A stretch of DNA of 64,000 bases, taken from assembly GCA_963712565.1 (NCBI GenBank), contig CAVQIP010000037.1, forward strand, positions 1 through 64,000, given 5' to 3'. Of the stretch, positions 1 to 10,942 are shown piece by piece. The stretch is from VAZQ01 sp963712565 (lineage in GTDB: Bacteria; Pseudomonadota; Alphaproteobacteria; Rhizobiales; Xanthobacteraceae). The stretch's first letter is position 1; each line of letters opens with the position of its first letter. The notes beneath the pieces are model-generated. The model was given only the letters and a program-made list of their open reading frames with translations. It ran no database searches and had not been told where the DNA came from. Made by a program: the position numbers and the translations under genes.

Positions 1-117
1 TAGCTGCAATATGAAATTCAAGAACCGCGGACAGCGGCGTTCACCCCGAGGAGGGAGTTCAGCACCCATGAGGTCACGAGGTCATTGATGTAAGCGCGAC
101 ACCGAGAGGAGGGGAAC

Positions 118-1929
118 GTGGCTATTCCGCTTCGCGAGCGGTTGCTCGGACGTTTCGCCAAACTGACCAGTCGGTTCAGAGTCTGGTATCGGCTTCCCTT
201 CCTGCTCGCGCTGCCGACGATGCTCGGTCTTCGCGTCAACATGCGCGAGCATAACCTCTCGGATACCGAACGCGATCCCTCGCTGCTCAAACCGCAAGGC
301 GGCCTCAATCCCCGCGACCAGCGCGAGGCCGACGGCAGCCACAATGATCTCGGTTGCCCCTGGATGGGCATGGCCGGCGCGCGCTTCGGCCGCAACGTAC
401 CGATTAGCGATACCTTCGGCGAGCAGCCGCCCGATATCTACGAGCCCAATCCGCGCCAGGTGAGCCGCGACCTGCTCGCGCGCCGCAGCTTCGTGCCGGT
501 GCCGCGTCTCAACGTCCTTATCCCGGCGTGGCTGCAATTCATGGTGCATGACTGGCTGAGCCACGGCGGCGGCGACACCACGACGCCGCCGCATCGCCTG
601 CCGCTGCCGCCGGGCGATGACTGGCCTCCTCCCGACATGACGATCTTGCACACGCTGCCGGACGATCGGCGCGGCCCCGCCGACCAGGGCCAGCCCGCGA
701 CCTTCCGCAACACCGAGACGCATTGGTGGGACGGCTCGCAGATCTACGGCTCCTCGCTCGCGGCCCAGCGCGCCGTGCGCACAGATCAGGCCACCGGCCA
801 GCTGCACGCCGACGGCAAGATTCATCTCGACGCGCGCGGCCATCTTCCGCTCGATCCGAACGGAGATGTGCCCAACCTCGAGCTTGCGGGAGTGAACGGC
901 AATTGGTGGATCGGCCTCTCGGTCCTGCACACCCTGTTCGCGCGCGAGCACAATGCGATCGTCGACCGGCTGCGCATCGACTACCCCGCGGCCGACGGCG
1001 AATGGCTGTTCCAGAAAGCGCGGCTCGTCAACACCGCGCTCATCGTCAAGATCCACACGGTCGAATGGACGCCGGCAATGCTGAATTCGCCGGAAGGGCG
1101 CTTCGCCATGCGCGGCAACTTCTGGGGACTGCTCGGCGAGCAATACGCCCGCGCCTATGGCCGCCTTGGCACCGGTGAAATCCTGTCCGGCATCCCCGGC
1201 TCGCCCACCGATCACCATACCGCGCCGTATGCAATGACGGAGGAATTCACCGCGGTCTACCGTATGCATTCGCTGTTGCCCGACGAGTTCTCGTTCCGCC
1301 GCCACCGGGACGCCGGAGAGATTCTCGCCTGCGATTTCATGACGGTCACCGGCGCGGGAGTCCGCGAGCTCTACGCCAAGGTGCCCTACGACGACGTCCT
1401 TTATTCGCTCGCCACCAGCCATCCCGGCGCGCTGGTGTTGCACAACTACCCCAGCGGGCTGCGCAGGCTGCACAAGAAGGACGCGATCTTCCTCGACGTC
1501 GCCTCGATCGATGTCCTGCGCGATCGCGAGCGTGGCGTGCCGCGCTACTGCGCGTTCCGCCGCCATCTCGGCATGAGCGTGCCCAAGACTTTCGCGGAGC
1601 TCACGTCCAATCCCGATTGGCAGCGGGAGCTTGCCGCCGTCTACAAGTCGGTCGATCAGGTCGACCTCCTGGTCGGCATGCATTCCGAGGCGCCGCCGCC
1701 CGAGTTCGGCTTTTCCGACACCGCCTTCCGAATCTTCATCTTGATGGCTTCGCGGCGCATCAAGAGCGACCGCTTCTACACCACCGATTTCACGCCGGAG
1801 GTCTATACGCCGGCCGGCTTTGCCTGGGTGCAGGACAACAGTCTGCGCACGGTGCTCGAACGGCACGTGCCGCAGATACGGCCGCATTTTGCCAACGTCC
1901 GCAACGTGTTCTTCCCGTGGGACAAGTGA
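118..1929 (+). CDS. Alpha-dioxygenase-like heme peroxidase family protein
   Basis: Predicted heme protein of the animal peroxidase/cyclooxygenase superfamily, closest in motif pattern to plant fatty-acid alpha-dioxygenases, which add O2 at C-2 of a fatty acid to give a 2-hydroperoxide. It has 603 aa and a GTG start behind a strong GAGGAGGGG ribosome site. Visible motifs: HDW with the probable distal His144, WWDGSQIYG (203-211), KIHTVEW (311-317), and YRMH, in which Tyr381 and His384 have the spacing of the catalytic Tyr and proximal heme His of plant alpha-dioxygenases. No signal peptide is obvious. It is first of eight same-strand genes, 11 bp before the next. Family membership is seen directly; the substrate (fatty acid or other lipid) is inferred. 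It could instead act as a linoleate-type dioxygenase or a general peroxidase. Confidence 0.85.
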   Translation: MAIPLRERLLGRFAKLTSRFRVWYRLPFLLALPTMLGLRVNMREHNLSDTERDPSLLKPQGGLNPRDQREADGSHNDLGCPWMGMAGARFGRNVPISDTFGEQPPDIYEPNPRQVSRDLLARRSFVPVPRLNVLIPAWLQFMVHDWLSHGGGDTTTPPHRLPLPPGDDWPPPDMTILHTLPDDRRGPADQGQPATFRNTETHWWDGSQIYGSSLAAQRAVRTDQATGQLHADGKIHLDARGHLPLDPNGDVPNLELAGVNGNWWIGLSVLHTLFAREHNAIVDRLRIDYPAADGEWLFQKARLVNTALIVKIHTVEWTPAMLNSPEGRFAMRGNFWGLLGEQYARAYGRLGTGEILSGIPGSPTDHHTAPYAMTEEFTAVYRMHSLLPDEFSFRRHRDAGEILACDFMTVTGAGVRELYAKVPYDDVLYSLATSHPGALVLHNYPSGLRRLHKKDAIFLDVASIDVLRDRERGVPRYCAFRRHLGMSVPKTFAELTSNPDWQRELAAVYKSVDQVDLLVGMHSEAPPPEFGFSDTAFRIFILMASRRIKSDRFYTTDFTPEVYTPAGFAWVQDNSLRTVLERHVPQIRPHFANVRNVFFPWDK

Positions 1930-1940
1930 GGAGGCGGGAA

Positions 1941-2839
1941 ATGGGCCGATCGCTGCGCATCCCGGGCTTGCTCGATCTGCTGCGGGTCGATGCGAGATCG
2001 GACATCCGCGGCCTTGCCGAAGACGGCCGGCTCGACCGCCGCTTCGAGTCGCGCGGCCCGCTGATCAATCGCCTCCTCGTGCGGCGCGTCCGCAGCGTGT
2101 TGCGCATCGACGGCGCGCCGTTGCCCTCGGTCGCGCCGCGCCAGGATGCGCAGCGTGCGCGCGCTCAGGAGGTTCTGCGGCGCCGGCTCGATCCCGCCGG
2201 CGGACCGCTGTGGGACGAGGAAACCATCGCCGGTCTGGCCGGCGCGGTGCGCGGCAACCCCGGGGCTCCCGCGCTCGGGCCGGCGGCGCAACAGGCGGTC
2301 GGGCGGTTGTTCGCGGCCGACTACAAGGGCAGCCCGGAGAGCTGGGCTGCCGCCGGCGTGCTCGACGCCGCCGTGCATACCCGCAACCCGCTGCGCGCGA
2401 TGTTCCTCCAGCTCAGCGGGCGCCTGCAGCGGTCGCGCCGCCTGCTCGCCGATCTCGTGCACGGCGATCTCGCCGGGGTTCATGCCACCGGCATCGCCGT
2501 GCACAATCTCGTGCGCGGCTTCGAACGCATGCGCGAGTTGTGGGGCGAGCCGCGCTGGCGTTCCCCATCCTCGATCGATGCCGTCGTCGAGCAGTGCCTG
2601 TTCGCTCCGCCGAGCGTGCTGCGCCAGGCGACCGGCCCGGGCGCCACCGTCTCCGGCGCGGTGCGCGCGGGCACGCTCGTGGTCCTCGAGCTGGAAGCTG
2701 CGCGCCAGCGCACGCCCGGCCGGGACATGGAGTTCATGGTGGGAAACTGGGCGCAGTGTCCGGCCGCCGCTTTCGTCCCCGCCTTGTTGCGCGTGGTGTG
2801 GGAACGGGCGGTTGCCGCGCAGGGGAGCGAGGTCGTGTC

Positions 2840-2843
<4 letters not shown>
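1941..2843 (+). CDS. Uncharacterised protein with weak cytochrome P450-like C-terminus
   Basis: 300-aa protein I do not firmly recognise. The ATG follows GAGGAGGCGGGAA at normal spacing, 11 bp after the dioxygenase gene, and the stop overlaps the next start (ATGA). Residues about 213-290 read like the K-helix to heme-loop part of a P450: Glu217 in AVVEQCLFAPPSVLRQAT, then GAVRAGTLVVLELEAAR, then a possible cysteine ligand (Cys273) in GNWAQCPAA. The Arg of the ExxR motif and most of the heme-loop consensus are missing, so it may not bind heme. In fungal psi-producing oxygenases a heme dioxygenase is fused to a P450 domain; here the two would be adjacent genes. That parallel is an inference and could be chance similarity. 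The N-terminal half has no motif I know. Confidence 0.7.
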
Positions 2844-4192
<1,349 letters not shown>

Positions 4193-4206
4193 GGAGGTCA
4201 ACGGCC

Positions 4207-5760
4207 GTGGCTGACGAAGCGCCAGTGACGTATGTCGAGACGGAATCGCGCCGCCGGCGACGCCTGCTGCTCCCCGTGGCGATCGTGCTCGTGCTGTTGG
4301 CCCTGATCGGCCTCGTCGCCATCGTGCTGGGCATCGTTGCGGCAATGCGCTTCGCGGTCAACCGCACGGAGGTCTTTCCCAATATCGTCGAGCATTTCGA
4401 GCACGGCTCGATCGGCGCCGATGAGGGCAGCGGCATGCCGTTCTGGGTCTGGAAAGCGCTGCCGCGATTGTTTCCCGCCGAGTTCGACGGCCGCCTCGAC
4501 TATCGCGCCTTTGGTTTTCTCTACAACACGGACGCGCACGGCCGCCAGGAGGACCTGCCCATCGGCATTTCGAAGCGCGACTTCCGCGGAGTTGATCTCG
4601 TCTGGTTCAACTGCGCCGTCTGCCATACCGGGACCTACCGCACCTCCGAAGGCGCCGCGCGCGTCATGGTCCCGGGCATGCCGTCGAACAACCTCAACCT
4701 TTACGGATTCATCCGGTTCATTCTCGATGCCGGCGTCGACGAGCGCTTAAAGCCGGATCGGCTGATCCCGGCGATGCAGGCGGCGGGCGCGAATCTCAAT
4801 CTCATCGAGCGGAAGGTCTGGAGATTCGTCGTCATTCCCCGGATGCGCGAAGGATTCATCGAGCGGCGATCGCGCCTTCAGCCGTTCCTCGCAGAACAGC
4901 AGCCGTGGGGGCCGGGGCGGGTCGACACCTTCAATCCCTACAAGCTCGTGCAGATGGACATGTTGCTCGGCGCCATCGCGCCCGACGAGCGCCACGGTGC
5001 GAGCGACTTTCCCTCCATCTTCAATCAGAAGCCGCGCGAGGGCATGCAGCTGCACTGGGACGGCAACAATCCCTCGTTGAGGGAACGAAATCTCTCCGCC
5101 GCGCTCGGCGCCGGGGTAACGGCGGAGACCGTCGACCATGCCGCCATCGAACGGGTCGCGGCGTGGCTCGGCGATCTGCATCCCCCGCGCAGCCCGCACC
5201 AGGTCGACCCCGCCGTGGTCGAGCGCGGACGGGCGCTCTACATGACCGGCTGCGCCTCGTGTCACGGTTATCAGGCTCCCGATCGCTACGTGTTCGAGGG
5301 CGCCAACCTCGGCAAGGTCGAGCCCAACAGCAAGCTCGGCACCGATCCCGGGCGGCTCGATTCCTATACCGAGGCGTTTCGCCAGCGTCAGCTCGCCGAG
5401 CTGTTCGCGGGCACGCCCCACCAGTTCAAGCACTTCGTCAAGACCAACGGTTACGCCAACATGCCGCTCGACGGGCTTTGGCTGCGCGGTCCCTATCTGC
5501 ACAACGGTTCGGTGCCGACGCTGCGCGACTTGCTCACGCCGCCGGCGCAGCGGCCGGTCGCGTTCGTGCGGGGCATCGACGTGATCGACGGCAAGAACGG
5601 CGGCTTCGTTTCTCCGCCCTGCGAGCCGGGGCGGCGACTGCCACAGGGCTTCTGTTACGACACCCGGCTGCCGGGCAATGGCAACGGTGGCCACACCTTC
5701 GGCACCACGCTGCCGGCAGCGCAGAAAGAGGATCTCATCACCTATCTGCTGACCTTCTAG
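4207..5760 (+). CDS. Membrane-anchored di-heme c-type cytochrome (RoxA/di-heme peroxidase-like)
   Basis: 517 aa from a GTG start after AGGGAGGTCA; the gene begins 14 bp after the OYE stop. A basic RRRRR stretch and one long hydrophobic helix (about residues 20-48) anchor it, leaving a large periplasmic part. Two heme c sites are present: CAVCH (136-140) and CASCH (349-353). The C-terminal block GPYLHNGSVPTLRDLL, then a Cys/Asn-Gly-Asn rich end finishing in LITYLLTF, is typical of di-heme proteins related to the rubber oxygenase RoxA and to proteins annotated as di-heme cytochrome c peroxidases. The next gene has the same soluble part. It could be an oxygenase acting on polyenes or lipids, or an electron acceptor for the neighbouring oxidases; the sequence alone does not decide. 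Confidence 0.85.
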   Translation: MADEAPVTYVETESRRRRRLLLPVAIVLVLLALIGLVAIVLGIVAAMRFAVNRTEVFPNIVEHFEHGSIGADEGSGMPFWVWKALPRLFPAEFDGRLDYRAFGFLYNTDAHGRQEDLPIGISKRDFRGVDLVWFNCAVCHTGTYRTSEGAARVMVPGMPSNNLNLYGFIRFILDAGVDERLKPDRLIPAMQAAGANLNLIERKVWRFVVIPRMREGFIERRSRLQPFLAEQQPWGPGRVDTFNPYKLVQMDMLLGAIAPDERHGASDFPSIFNQKPREGMQLHWDGNNPSLRERNLSAALGAGVTAETVDHAAIERVAAWLGDLHPPRSPHQVDPAVVERGRALYMTGCASCHGYQAPDRYVFEGANLGKVEPNSKLGTDPGRLDSYTEAFRQRQLAELFAGTPHQFKHFVKTNGYANMPLDGLWLRGPYLHNGSVPTLRDLLTPPAQRPVAFVRGIDVIDGKNGGFVSPPCEPGRRLPQGFCYDTRLPGNGNGGHTFGTTLPAAQKEDLITYLLTF

Positions 5761-5769
5761 GAGAGTCCG

Positions 5770-7635
5770 ATGTCGACAGCGCAAACGACGACATACGCGG
5801 CCGAGGATCCGGCGCTCCGATGGTTCCGGCGGTTGGTCTGGGCCGGCATCGTCGCCAACGTCATCGTCGGCGTCGTCTCCATCGCCTATACCCCGCAGGT
5901 GCTCGAGCTCGCCAAGGTCGATCCGGCGACGCCGTTGGTCTGGCCGCGTCTTTCCGCGATGCTGATCATGCTTCTCGCCGGGTTCTATATTCCCGCCGCG
6001 ATCGATCCCTGCGCCCATCGTTTCGCCGCGGTCTTCGCGGTGGTTTGCCGGTTCGCGGGCACCATCTTCATGGCCGTGGTCGGCGGACACTACATCATTT
6101 TCGGGCTCTTCGATTTCATCTTCGGTGCGCCACAGGCGATCCTTCTTTATCTCGCCTGGCGGCGGATGAACGCGGCGCCCGATGGGCGCGCCTCGGGTGC
6201 GAGGATCGTCGCGCTGCTCGCGGGCCTCGTCGCGCTCGGCGCCTTCGCCTGGGGCGCCTTCCAGTGGGCGATGACGCCGATCGTCCCGGCGTTTGCCTCC
6301 GACGAGGAGTTTTTCAAGTACGGTTCGATCGGCAACGATGGCGAGCAGGGCGTTCCTTATCCGATCTGGGTCGCGTTGCCGGACGTCTGCGCCCACCACC
6401 TGCCGCGCCCGCAAGGCTACGCCGCGTTCGGCCTGCTGTACGAACGCGGGCGCAATCCGGCTGTCGACCCGCCGGTGGGCTTCTCGCGGGCGAAGGTCGG
6501 GGTCGAGCGCATGGCGATCAACTGCGCGGTCTGCCATACCGTGCGCGCGCGAACGGCGGCGGATGCCGAGCCGCAACTCTATTTCGGGGGCGCGGCGAAT
6601 ACCGTCGACATCCAGGGCTATCAGCGCTTCCTATCGCGCTGCGCGGCCGATGATCGCTTCACCGCCGATAACCTGCTCCCGGCCATGGCGGCCAAGGTCA
6701 AGCTATCCTGGCTCGACCGCATGACGTATCGCTTCCTGCTCATCCCGATCACGCGCAAGCGCCTGCTGGAGCAGCGCGACACCTTCGCCTGGGCGGGTCG
6801 CCGCCCGACCTGGGGGCCGGGCCGCATCGATCCGTTCAATCCGGTCAAATTCGACATGCTGGGCCTGAAAGACGACGAGACCATCGGCAACAGCGACATG
6901 CAGGCGGTGTGGAATCTGAACGCGCGCGAGCGGATTCGCCCGTCCGCGCCGCTGCACTGGGATGGCTTGAACAATTCTGTGCGCGAGGTCACGATCAGTT
7001 CGGCGCTTGGCGACGGCGCGGTGGCGAAGGAGTTCAGCTTCCCCGCCATGGACCGCATCGAGCGCTATCTGCGTGCCTTGCCGCCGCCGCCTTCGCCGCA
7101 CCGGCCCGACGCGGCGGCGGTGGAGCGCGGCAAGGGCGTGTTCGCAACTACCTGCGCCGGATGTCACGCGCCCGACGGCGCGCGCACCCTCACCGTGATT
7201 TCCGTGGCCGAGGTCGGCACCGACATCAACCGGTCGCATATGTGGACCGAGGCCGCGCGCGACGCCTACAACAACTTCCGCAAGGGCCGCGATTGGGGTT
7301 TCAAATCCTTCCGCAAGATTCCGGGTTATGTCGCGGAGCCGCTCGGCGGGCTGTGGCTCAACGGACCGTATCTCCATAACGGCTCGGTTCCGACCTTGCG
7401 CGACCTCCTGGAGCCGCCGGCGCAACGGCCGCTGGCCTTCGTGCGCGGCCTCGACGTGGTCGACGGACGCAACGGCGGCTTCGTCGCTCCGCCCTGCGAT
7501 CCGCGCCAGCCGCCGGCGGAAGGCTTCTGTTTCGATACCCGGCTCGTGGGCAACGGCAACGGCGGCCACGTCTACGGCACGGGGTTGCCGACCGCCGAGA
7601 AGAACGACCTCTTGGCCTATCTCCTGACGTTCTGA
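5770..7635 (+). CDS. Fusion of four-helix membrane domain and di-heme cytochrome c
   Basis: 621 aa, ATG after AGGAGAGTCCG, 9 bp after the previous stop. Residues 1 to about 165 form a membrane domain of roughly four helices, followed by another helix near 155-175, then a di-heme periplasmic part homologous to the preceding gene product. Heme sites are CAVCH (252-256) and CAGCH (462-466); the GPYLHNGSVPTLRDLL block and the YLLTF end are shared. The membrane domain resembles the separate small protein encoded next (matching R-R-L start, PxWxRL-helix and YxPxxIxP patterns), so this looks like a fusion of two modules that also exist apart in the same operon. Role inferred: membrane-bound electron transfer or an oxygenase partner. 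Confidence 0.85.
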   Translation: MSTAQTTTYAAEDPALRWFRRLVWAGIVANVIVGVVSIAYTPQVLELAKVDPATPLVWPRLSAMLIMLLAGFYIPAAIDPCAHRFAAVFAVVCRFAGTIFMAVVGGHYIIFGLFDFIFGAPQAILLYLAWRRMNAAPDGRASGARIVALLAGLVALGAFAWGAFQWAMTPIVPAFASDEEFFKYGSIGNDGEQGVPYPIWVALPDVCAHHLPRPQGYAAFGLLYERGRNPAVDPPVGFSRAKVGVERMAINCAVCHTVRARTAADAEPQLYFGGAANTVDIQGYQRFLSRCAADDRFTADNLLPAMAAKVKLSWLDRMTYRFLLIPITRKRLLEQRDTFAWAGRRPTWGPGRIDPFNPVKFDMLGLKDDETIGNSDMQAVWNLNARERIRPSAPLHWDGLNNSVREVTISSALGDGAVAKEFSFPAMDRIERYLRALPPPPSPHRPDAAAVERGKGVFATTCAGCHAPDGARTLTVISVAEVGTDINRSHMWTEAARDAYNNFRKGRDWGFKSFRKIPGYVAEPLGGLWLNGPYLHNGSVPTLRDLLEPPAQRPLAFVRGLDVVDGRNGGFVAPPCDPRQPPAEGFCFDTRLVGNGNGGHVYGTGLPTAEKNDLLAYLLTF

Positions 7636-7651
7636 CGCGATGGAGAATCTC

Positions 7652-8074
7652 ATGACGGATGCATTATCGATAGGCTGGACGCGGGCGCAGGCGGCAACGC
7701 GCCGCACCGTCTACCGCCGTCTGCTCGGCCTCAATCTGATCTTGCAGACCGCGCTCGGCCTCATCGCCGTCGCCGCACCGGTCTGGCTGGCGCAGAAAGC
7801 GAATCTGCCGGATTTGCCGTCGCCCGGCTGGGTGCGGCTGTGGGGAGCCATGTTGCTGATCATGGCGGTGCTGTATCTGCCGGGTTGGATCGAGCCGATC
7901 CACGCGCGTTGGCCGAACCTAGTGGGCATCGTCGCACGTCTCGTGCTGGCGGCTGCCTATTTCAATCTCGGCCACGGATTCCGATGGTTCTCGCTCTATG
8001 AATTGGCGTTCGCGATCGTGCTGGCAATGAGCTATGGCCGATTGCTGCGCGCCGAACTGATGTCGCGGCCGTAA
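7652..8074 (+). CDS. Small four-helix membrane protein, homologous to the anchor of the preceding cytochrome
   Basis: 140 aa with about four hydrophobic helices and a short cytoplasmic N-terminus. I place the start at 7652 because GGAG lies six bases upstream; an in-frame ATG at 7640 (four residues more) has no ribosome site. The sequence parallels the N-terminal membrane domain of the gene ending at 7635: an RRLxGLN start, a WVRLWGAML helix, then YLPGWIEPIHARW and a final helix ending in an Arg-Leu-rich tail. It has no heme motif. It may be a subunit of a membrane complex with the di-heme proteins. I know no named family for it. Confidence 0.75.
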   Translation: MTDALSIGWTRAQAATRRTVYRRLLGLNLILQTALGLIAVAAPVWLAQKANLPDLPSPGWVRLWGAMLLIMAVLYLPGWIEPIHARWPNLVGIVARLVLAAAYFNLGHGFRWFSLYELAFAIVLAMSYGRLLRAELMSRP

Positions 8075-8119
8075 CGGAGCCCGGCCGCCAGCGAAAGCAA
8101 TGGTCATCGCGAGGCAATC

Positions 8120-9151
8120 ATGTTCGCTTATTCCGACCCGACCGGTACTGGCCTTCTGCAGCAGGTCGGCGCGCTCCAGGTCTATCGCGAGGCGGTCGAC
8201 CGCCTGCACCAGGCCTTTCATGCCCAGCGCGATTCCGCTTTCACGCTGCGCGAAGCGTTCGACGAACTCTCGCCGGGAACCCAGGCCGAAACCGGCACCG
8301 TCGAGTGGAAGGCGTTCCCGGTCACGGCCGGAGAACCGCCGGCAAGCATCGACGGTGACCGTTTTCGCCTCCAGGATGAATATGTCGAGTGGCGCTCCGA
8401 GAAAAATGCGGACGGTTCGCTGGCGACCGTGACATTCATCACGGAGCTTACCGAATACTATCAGGCGCTCGCGCAGGCAGGCGCCGCGGCGCTCAAGGAA
8501 GAGATCAAGCGGCTCAATCCAGGAGCAAATCCGACCAACCGGGAGCTGTTCGGAGACAACTTCAACCCCGACGCCGCAAGCCCGCGCGCGCGGGCGGACC
8601 GCTTCGTGCGCCACTTGCGGCTTAATCCCTGGAATAACGGCGAACGCGGGATTCTGTGCCTGACACATCAATCGAACACGATGGGGGCATTGTTCGGTCT
8701 GCTTGGCGCGTGCGGTGTTCCCAAGAATGTCGATCCGACCGCCATGTGCGGCAGTGTGGGCGATGCCTGCGTACCGGGCCGCAACTCGGATCCCGCCGTC
8801 TGCAGCACCGCGCAAAGATTGGCGCGCGGTAATCGTTCCTTCGCGCCGCAGGATCCGTGCGGCATCCGCATCCTGGGCCTCGATCGTGCCGGCCTATGGA
8901 CGGTCGATGGCCAGCGCGTGGACATCAACGATCCCGCCGGCAATCGAGGCCTTTGGACGATCACCCGCAATGGACGCCGCGCGGTGTTCAAGTTTCAAGG
9001 CGACGTGCGTCTCGATGGGGCGAGGATCCAAACGGGCGCGCAACTCGCCACCCAGCTGATCGCCGGCGCCACGGTCGTGCACGCACCGAACGCGGCGCTT
9101 CCGGACTGGGCGCGCCCCGGCAACGAGCCGGTGCGGGCCCCTGACGCATAG
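8120..9151 (+). CDS. Conserved-looking protein of unknown function in the dioxygenase cluster
   Basis: 343 aa, ATG preceded by GAGG at six bases. No signal peptide, membrane helix or domain that I recognise. The first half is charged and helical; the second half has six cysteines between about residues 178 and 250 (in the contexts ILCLTH, GACGV, AMCGS, DACVP, AVCST, DPCGI), suggesting metal binding or disulfides, then a beta-rich end. It has the GC-rich codon use of its neighbours and sits 45 bp after one operon member and 23 bp before the next, so it probably belongs to the same transcript. It may be an accessory or substrate-handling protein of the cluster; nothing in the sequence shows a reaction. 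Confidence 0.65.
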   Translation: MFAYSDPTGTGLLQQVGALQVYREAVDRLHQAFHAQRDSAFTLREAFDELSPGTQAETGTVEWKAFPVTAGEPPASIDGDRFRLQDEYVEWRSEKNADGSLATVTFITELTEYYQALAQAGAAALKEEIKRLNPGANPTNRELFGDNFNPDAASPRARADRFVRHLRLNPWNNGERGILCLTHQSNTMGALFGLLGACGVPKNVDPTAMCGSVGDACVPGRNSDPAVCSTAQRLARGNRSFAPQDPCGIRILGLDRAGLWTVDGQRVDINDPAGNRGLWTITRNGRRAVFKFQGDVRLDGARIQTGAQLATQLIAGATVVHAPNAALPDWARPGNEPVRAPDA

Positions 9152-9174
9152 CGGGGCATTCCAGGGAGGACGAC

Positions 9175-10812
9175 GTGGATACGCAAAGAACCGGCATCGC
9201 CGTTGCCCTTTTCGTCGCTCTCGCCGGTCCCGGCTGGGCGCAGACGACGCAGATTTTTTCGTCACGGGTCGTAAATGGACAAGTCGTTACCACGCCGATG
9301 TCGGCGCAGGAGAAGGAGCGCTTGCAGGATCCGCTTTTCCGGCTGGTTCTGGCGCAGCGGCCCGACGAGATCCGGCTGGCCAAAATCGAGGAGATGATCC
9401 AGCCCGACCGCGCCAAGCGCCGGATCTTCGTCGTCGACGAAGAAATCAAGAATCCGCGCGCACCGCAGTCCCGCCGCGCCGTCATCGATTTTCTCGGCGA
9501 AAACCAGGGCGTCCAACTCGACCGGAACGTCATGCTGTCGATCAGCTTCACGTCCGATCGCGTGCCTGACATCACCGACGTCGAGGCCTGGGGTTGGGAC
9601 GACGCCAGGGGCGTCTACAACTATTACAAACTCGACCGTGCGGGCACGCCGACGCGGAGCTGGAAGCTGCGCGCCACATCCGAAAACGCCGATATCCGAA
9701 CCGCTCAGGAGCGAGAAGGAACATGCCTCGCGTGCCACGTGAGCGGCGCGCCGATCATGAAGGAGCTGCTGTTCCCGTGGAACAACTGGCACTCCAACCG
9801 ATCGCAGGCCGATTACCTGCTTGCGGACACTCCGCCCGACAGGCGCTGGCGGGTTGCCACCGATCCGGGACTTTCCGGTCTCGCCGAGGCCCAGACCCTC
9901 GAAGGCGTCATCATGGGATCGATCAAGGGCTTCAACAACCGCAGGTTCGAGCAGCTCGTTCGTCGCGCCGATCCCGACACATTGCTCGTGCAGGACGCCA
10001 AGCGCGTCTTGCGCCCCCTGTTCGAGACGACCGAGATCAACTTCATCAGCAACAGCCAGCCCAGCGGCCTCCACCCGCTGGTGGAAACGCCGCCGACGGG
10101 ACCCGTCCAGCCGATTGCCATTCCCAACAGCTTCTTCCTGGCCTCGGCGCTTTTCGGCGGCGGACCGGACCTCGCCGGCTCGGGCGGTCTCGGCATCGCG
10201 GAAGCGACGCAATTCCGCGCCGTGGCCGTCATCCAGCCCGCGGAGTACAAGGCGCTGATCGAAAACGCCGGCGTCAAGCTCAAGACCAGCGAAAACCGGA
10301 CCCTGCGCGGGGACACGCATTTTGCCTGGTTCACGCCCGAGATCGCCTTCGTTTCCAATCATTGGGTCGACACCTTGCTGCGCGAGAGGCTGGTGACGCC
10401 CGCGTTCGTGGCGGCGGTGCTGGCCGCGGACCTGGAGACGCCGATTTTTTCCACCGCGCGCGCGCGGCTGCTCGCCTTCGTGCCGGACAGCTTCACCGCC
10501 ACCGCGGGCGAGGCGCATCCCGACCGCCTTGCGCGCGACGTCATTGCAAGGCTGGAGGCCGCCAATCCGGCGGCGGGCTCGGTGGAAGCGGAGTTTCTGG
10601 CGACGTTGAAGTCGCCGAATCCGCTCGATGTGGTGAAGGCGAAGATCGTCGCCTACAAGGACCGGATCTCGCAGCGGCTGAGCAACCCAAGCACGCGCCA
10701 GGACGAGCTCCAGCGCTTGTTTGGGGTGTTGATCGCACGGCGGCAAGCGGTGCAGGCCCACCCCGTGATTGGAAATCTGATCGAATCCGAAGCGCTGCTG
10801 CCGCTTCCGTAG
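9175..10812 (+). CDS. Exported mono-heme c-type protein
   Basis: 545 aa, GTG start after CAGGGAGGACGAC. Residues 1-22 are a clear signal peptide ending AGPGWAQ, so the protein is periplasmic. A single heme c motif, CLACH (184-188), sits in a GTCLACHVSGAPIMKE context; the following WNNWHSNRSQADY and a DxAxFRAVAVIQPAEYKAL region look family-specific. It is larger than simple electron carriers. It resembles exported cytochrome-like proteins found beside di-heme oxygenase genes, but I cannot name the family. It is the last gene of the cluster: 319 bp and a repeat follow. Probable role: electron transfer to or from the two membrane di-heme proteins (inferred). Confidence 0.75.
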   Translation: MDTQRTGIAVALFVALAGPGWAQTTQIFSSRVVNGQVVTTPMSAQEKERLQDPLFRLVLAQRPDEIRLAKIEEMIQPDRAKRRIFVVDEEIKNPRAPQSRRAVIDFLGENQGVQLDRNVMLSISFTSDRVPDITDVEAWGWDDARGVYNYYKLDRAGTPTRSWKLRATSENADIRTAQEREGTCLACHVSGAPIMKELLFPWNNWHSNRSQADYLLADTPPDRRWRVATDPGLSGLAEAQTLEGVIMGSIKGFNNRRFEQLVRRADPDTLLVQDAKRVLRPLFETTEINFISNSQPSGLHPLVETPPTGPVQPIAIPNSFFLASALFGGGPDLAGSGGLGIAEATQFRAVAVIQPAEYKALIENAGVKLKTSENRTLRGDTHFAWFTPEIAFVSNHWVDTLLRERLVTPAFVAAVLAADLETPIFSTARARLLAFVPDSFTATAGEAHPDRLARDVIARLEAANPAAGSVEAEFLATLKSPNPLDVVKAKIVAYKDRISQRLSNPSTRQDELQRLFGVLIARRQAVQAHPVIGNLIESEALLPLP

Positions 10813-10850
10813 GCGGGGCCGCGCGGGCTGCTCGCCGCTGGAGGCGCCAT

Positions 10851-10942
10851 CCGTCATGGCCGGGCGTGTCCGGGCCCTCCACGTCTTGAATGCGTCGCCG
10901 GCCCTCAAGACGTGGATGCCGCGACAAGCGCGGGCATGACGG
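10851..10942. repeat. Long imperfect palindromic repeat (REP/RPE-like)
   Basis: Two arms of about 40 bases starting CCGTCATGGCCGGGC and ending GGGCATGACGG form an imperfect inverted repeat, with CACGTCTTGA and TCAAGACGTG facing each other inside. A second copy of the same type lies at 34925-35014. Such elements are common between genes in Bradyrhizobium relatives. Confidence 0.75.

Noticed and set aside
82..1887. A 600-codon minus-strand frame opposite the heme peroxidase gene
   Set aside because: No motif and no ribosome site; the plus-strand product has conserved catalytic residues in order.
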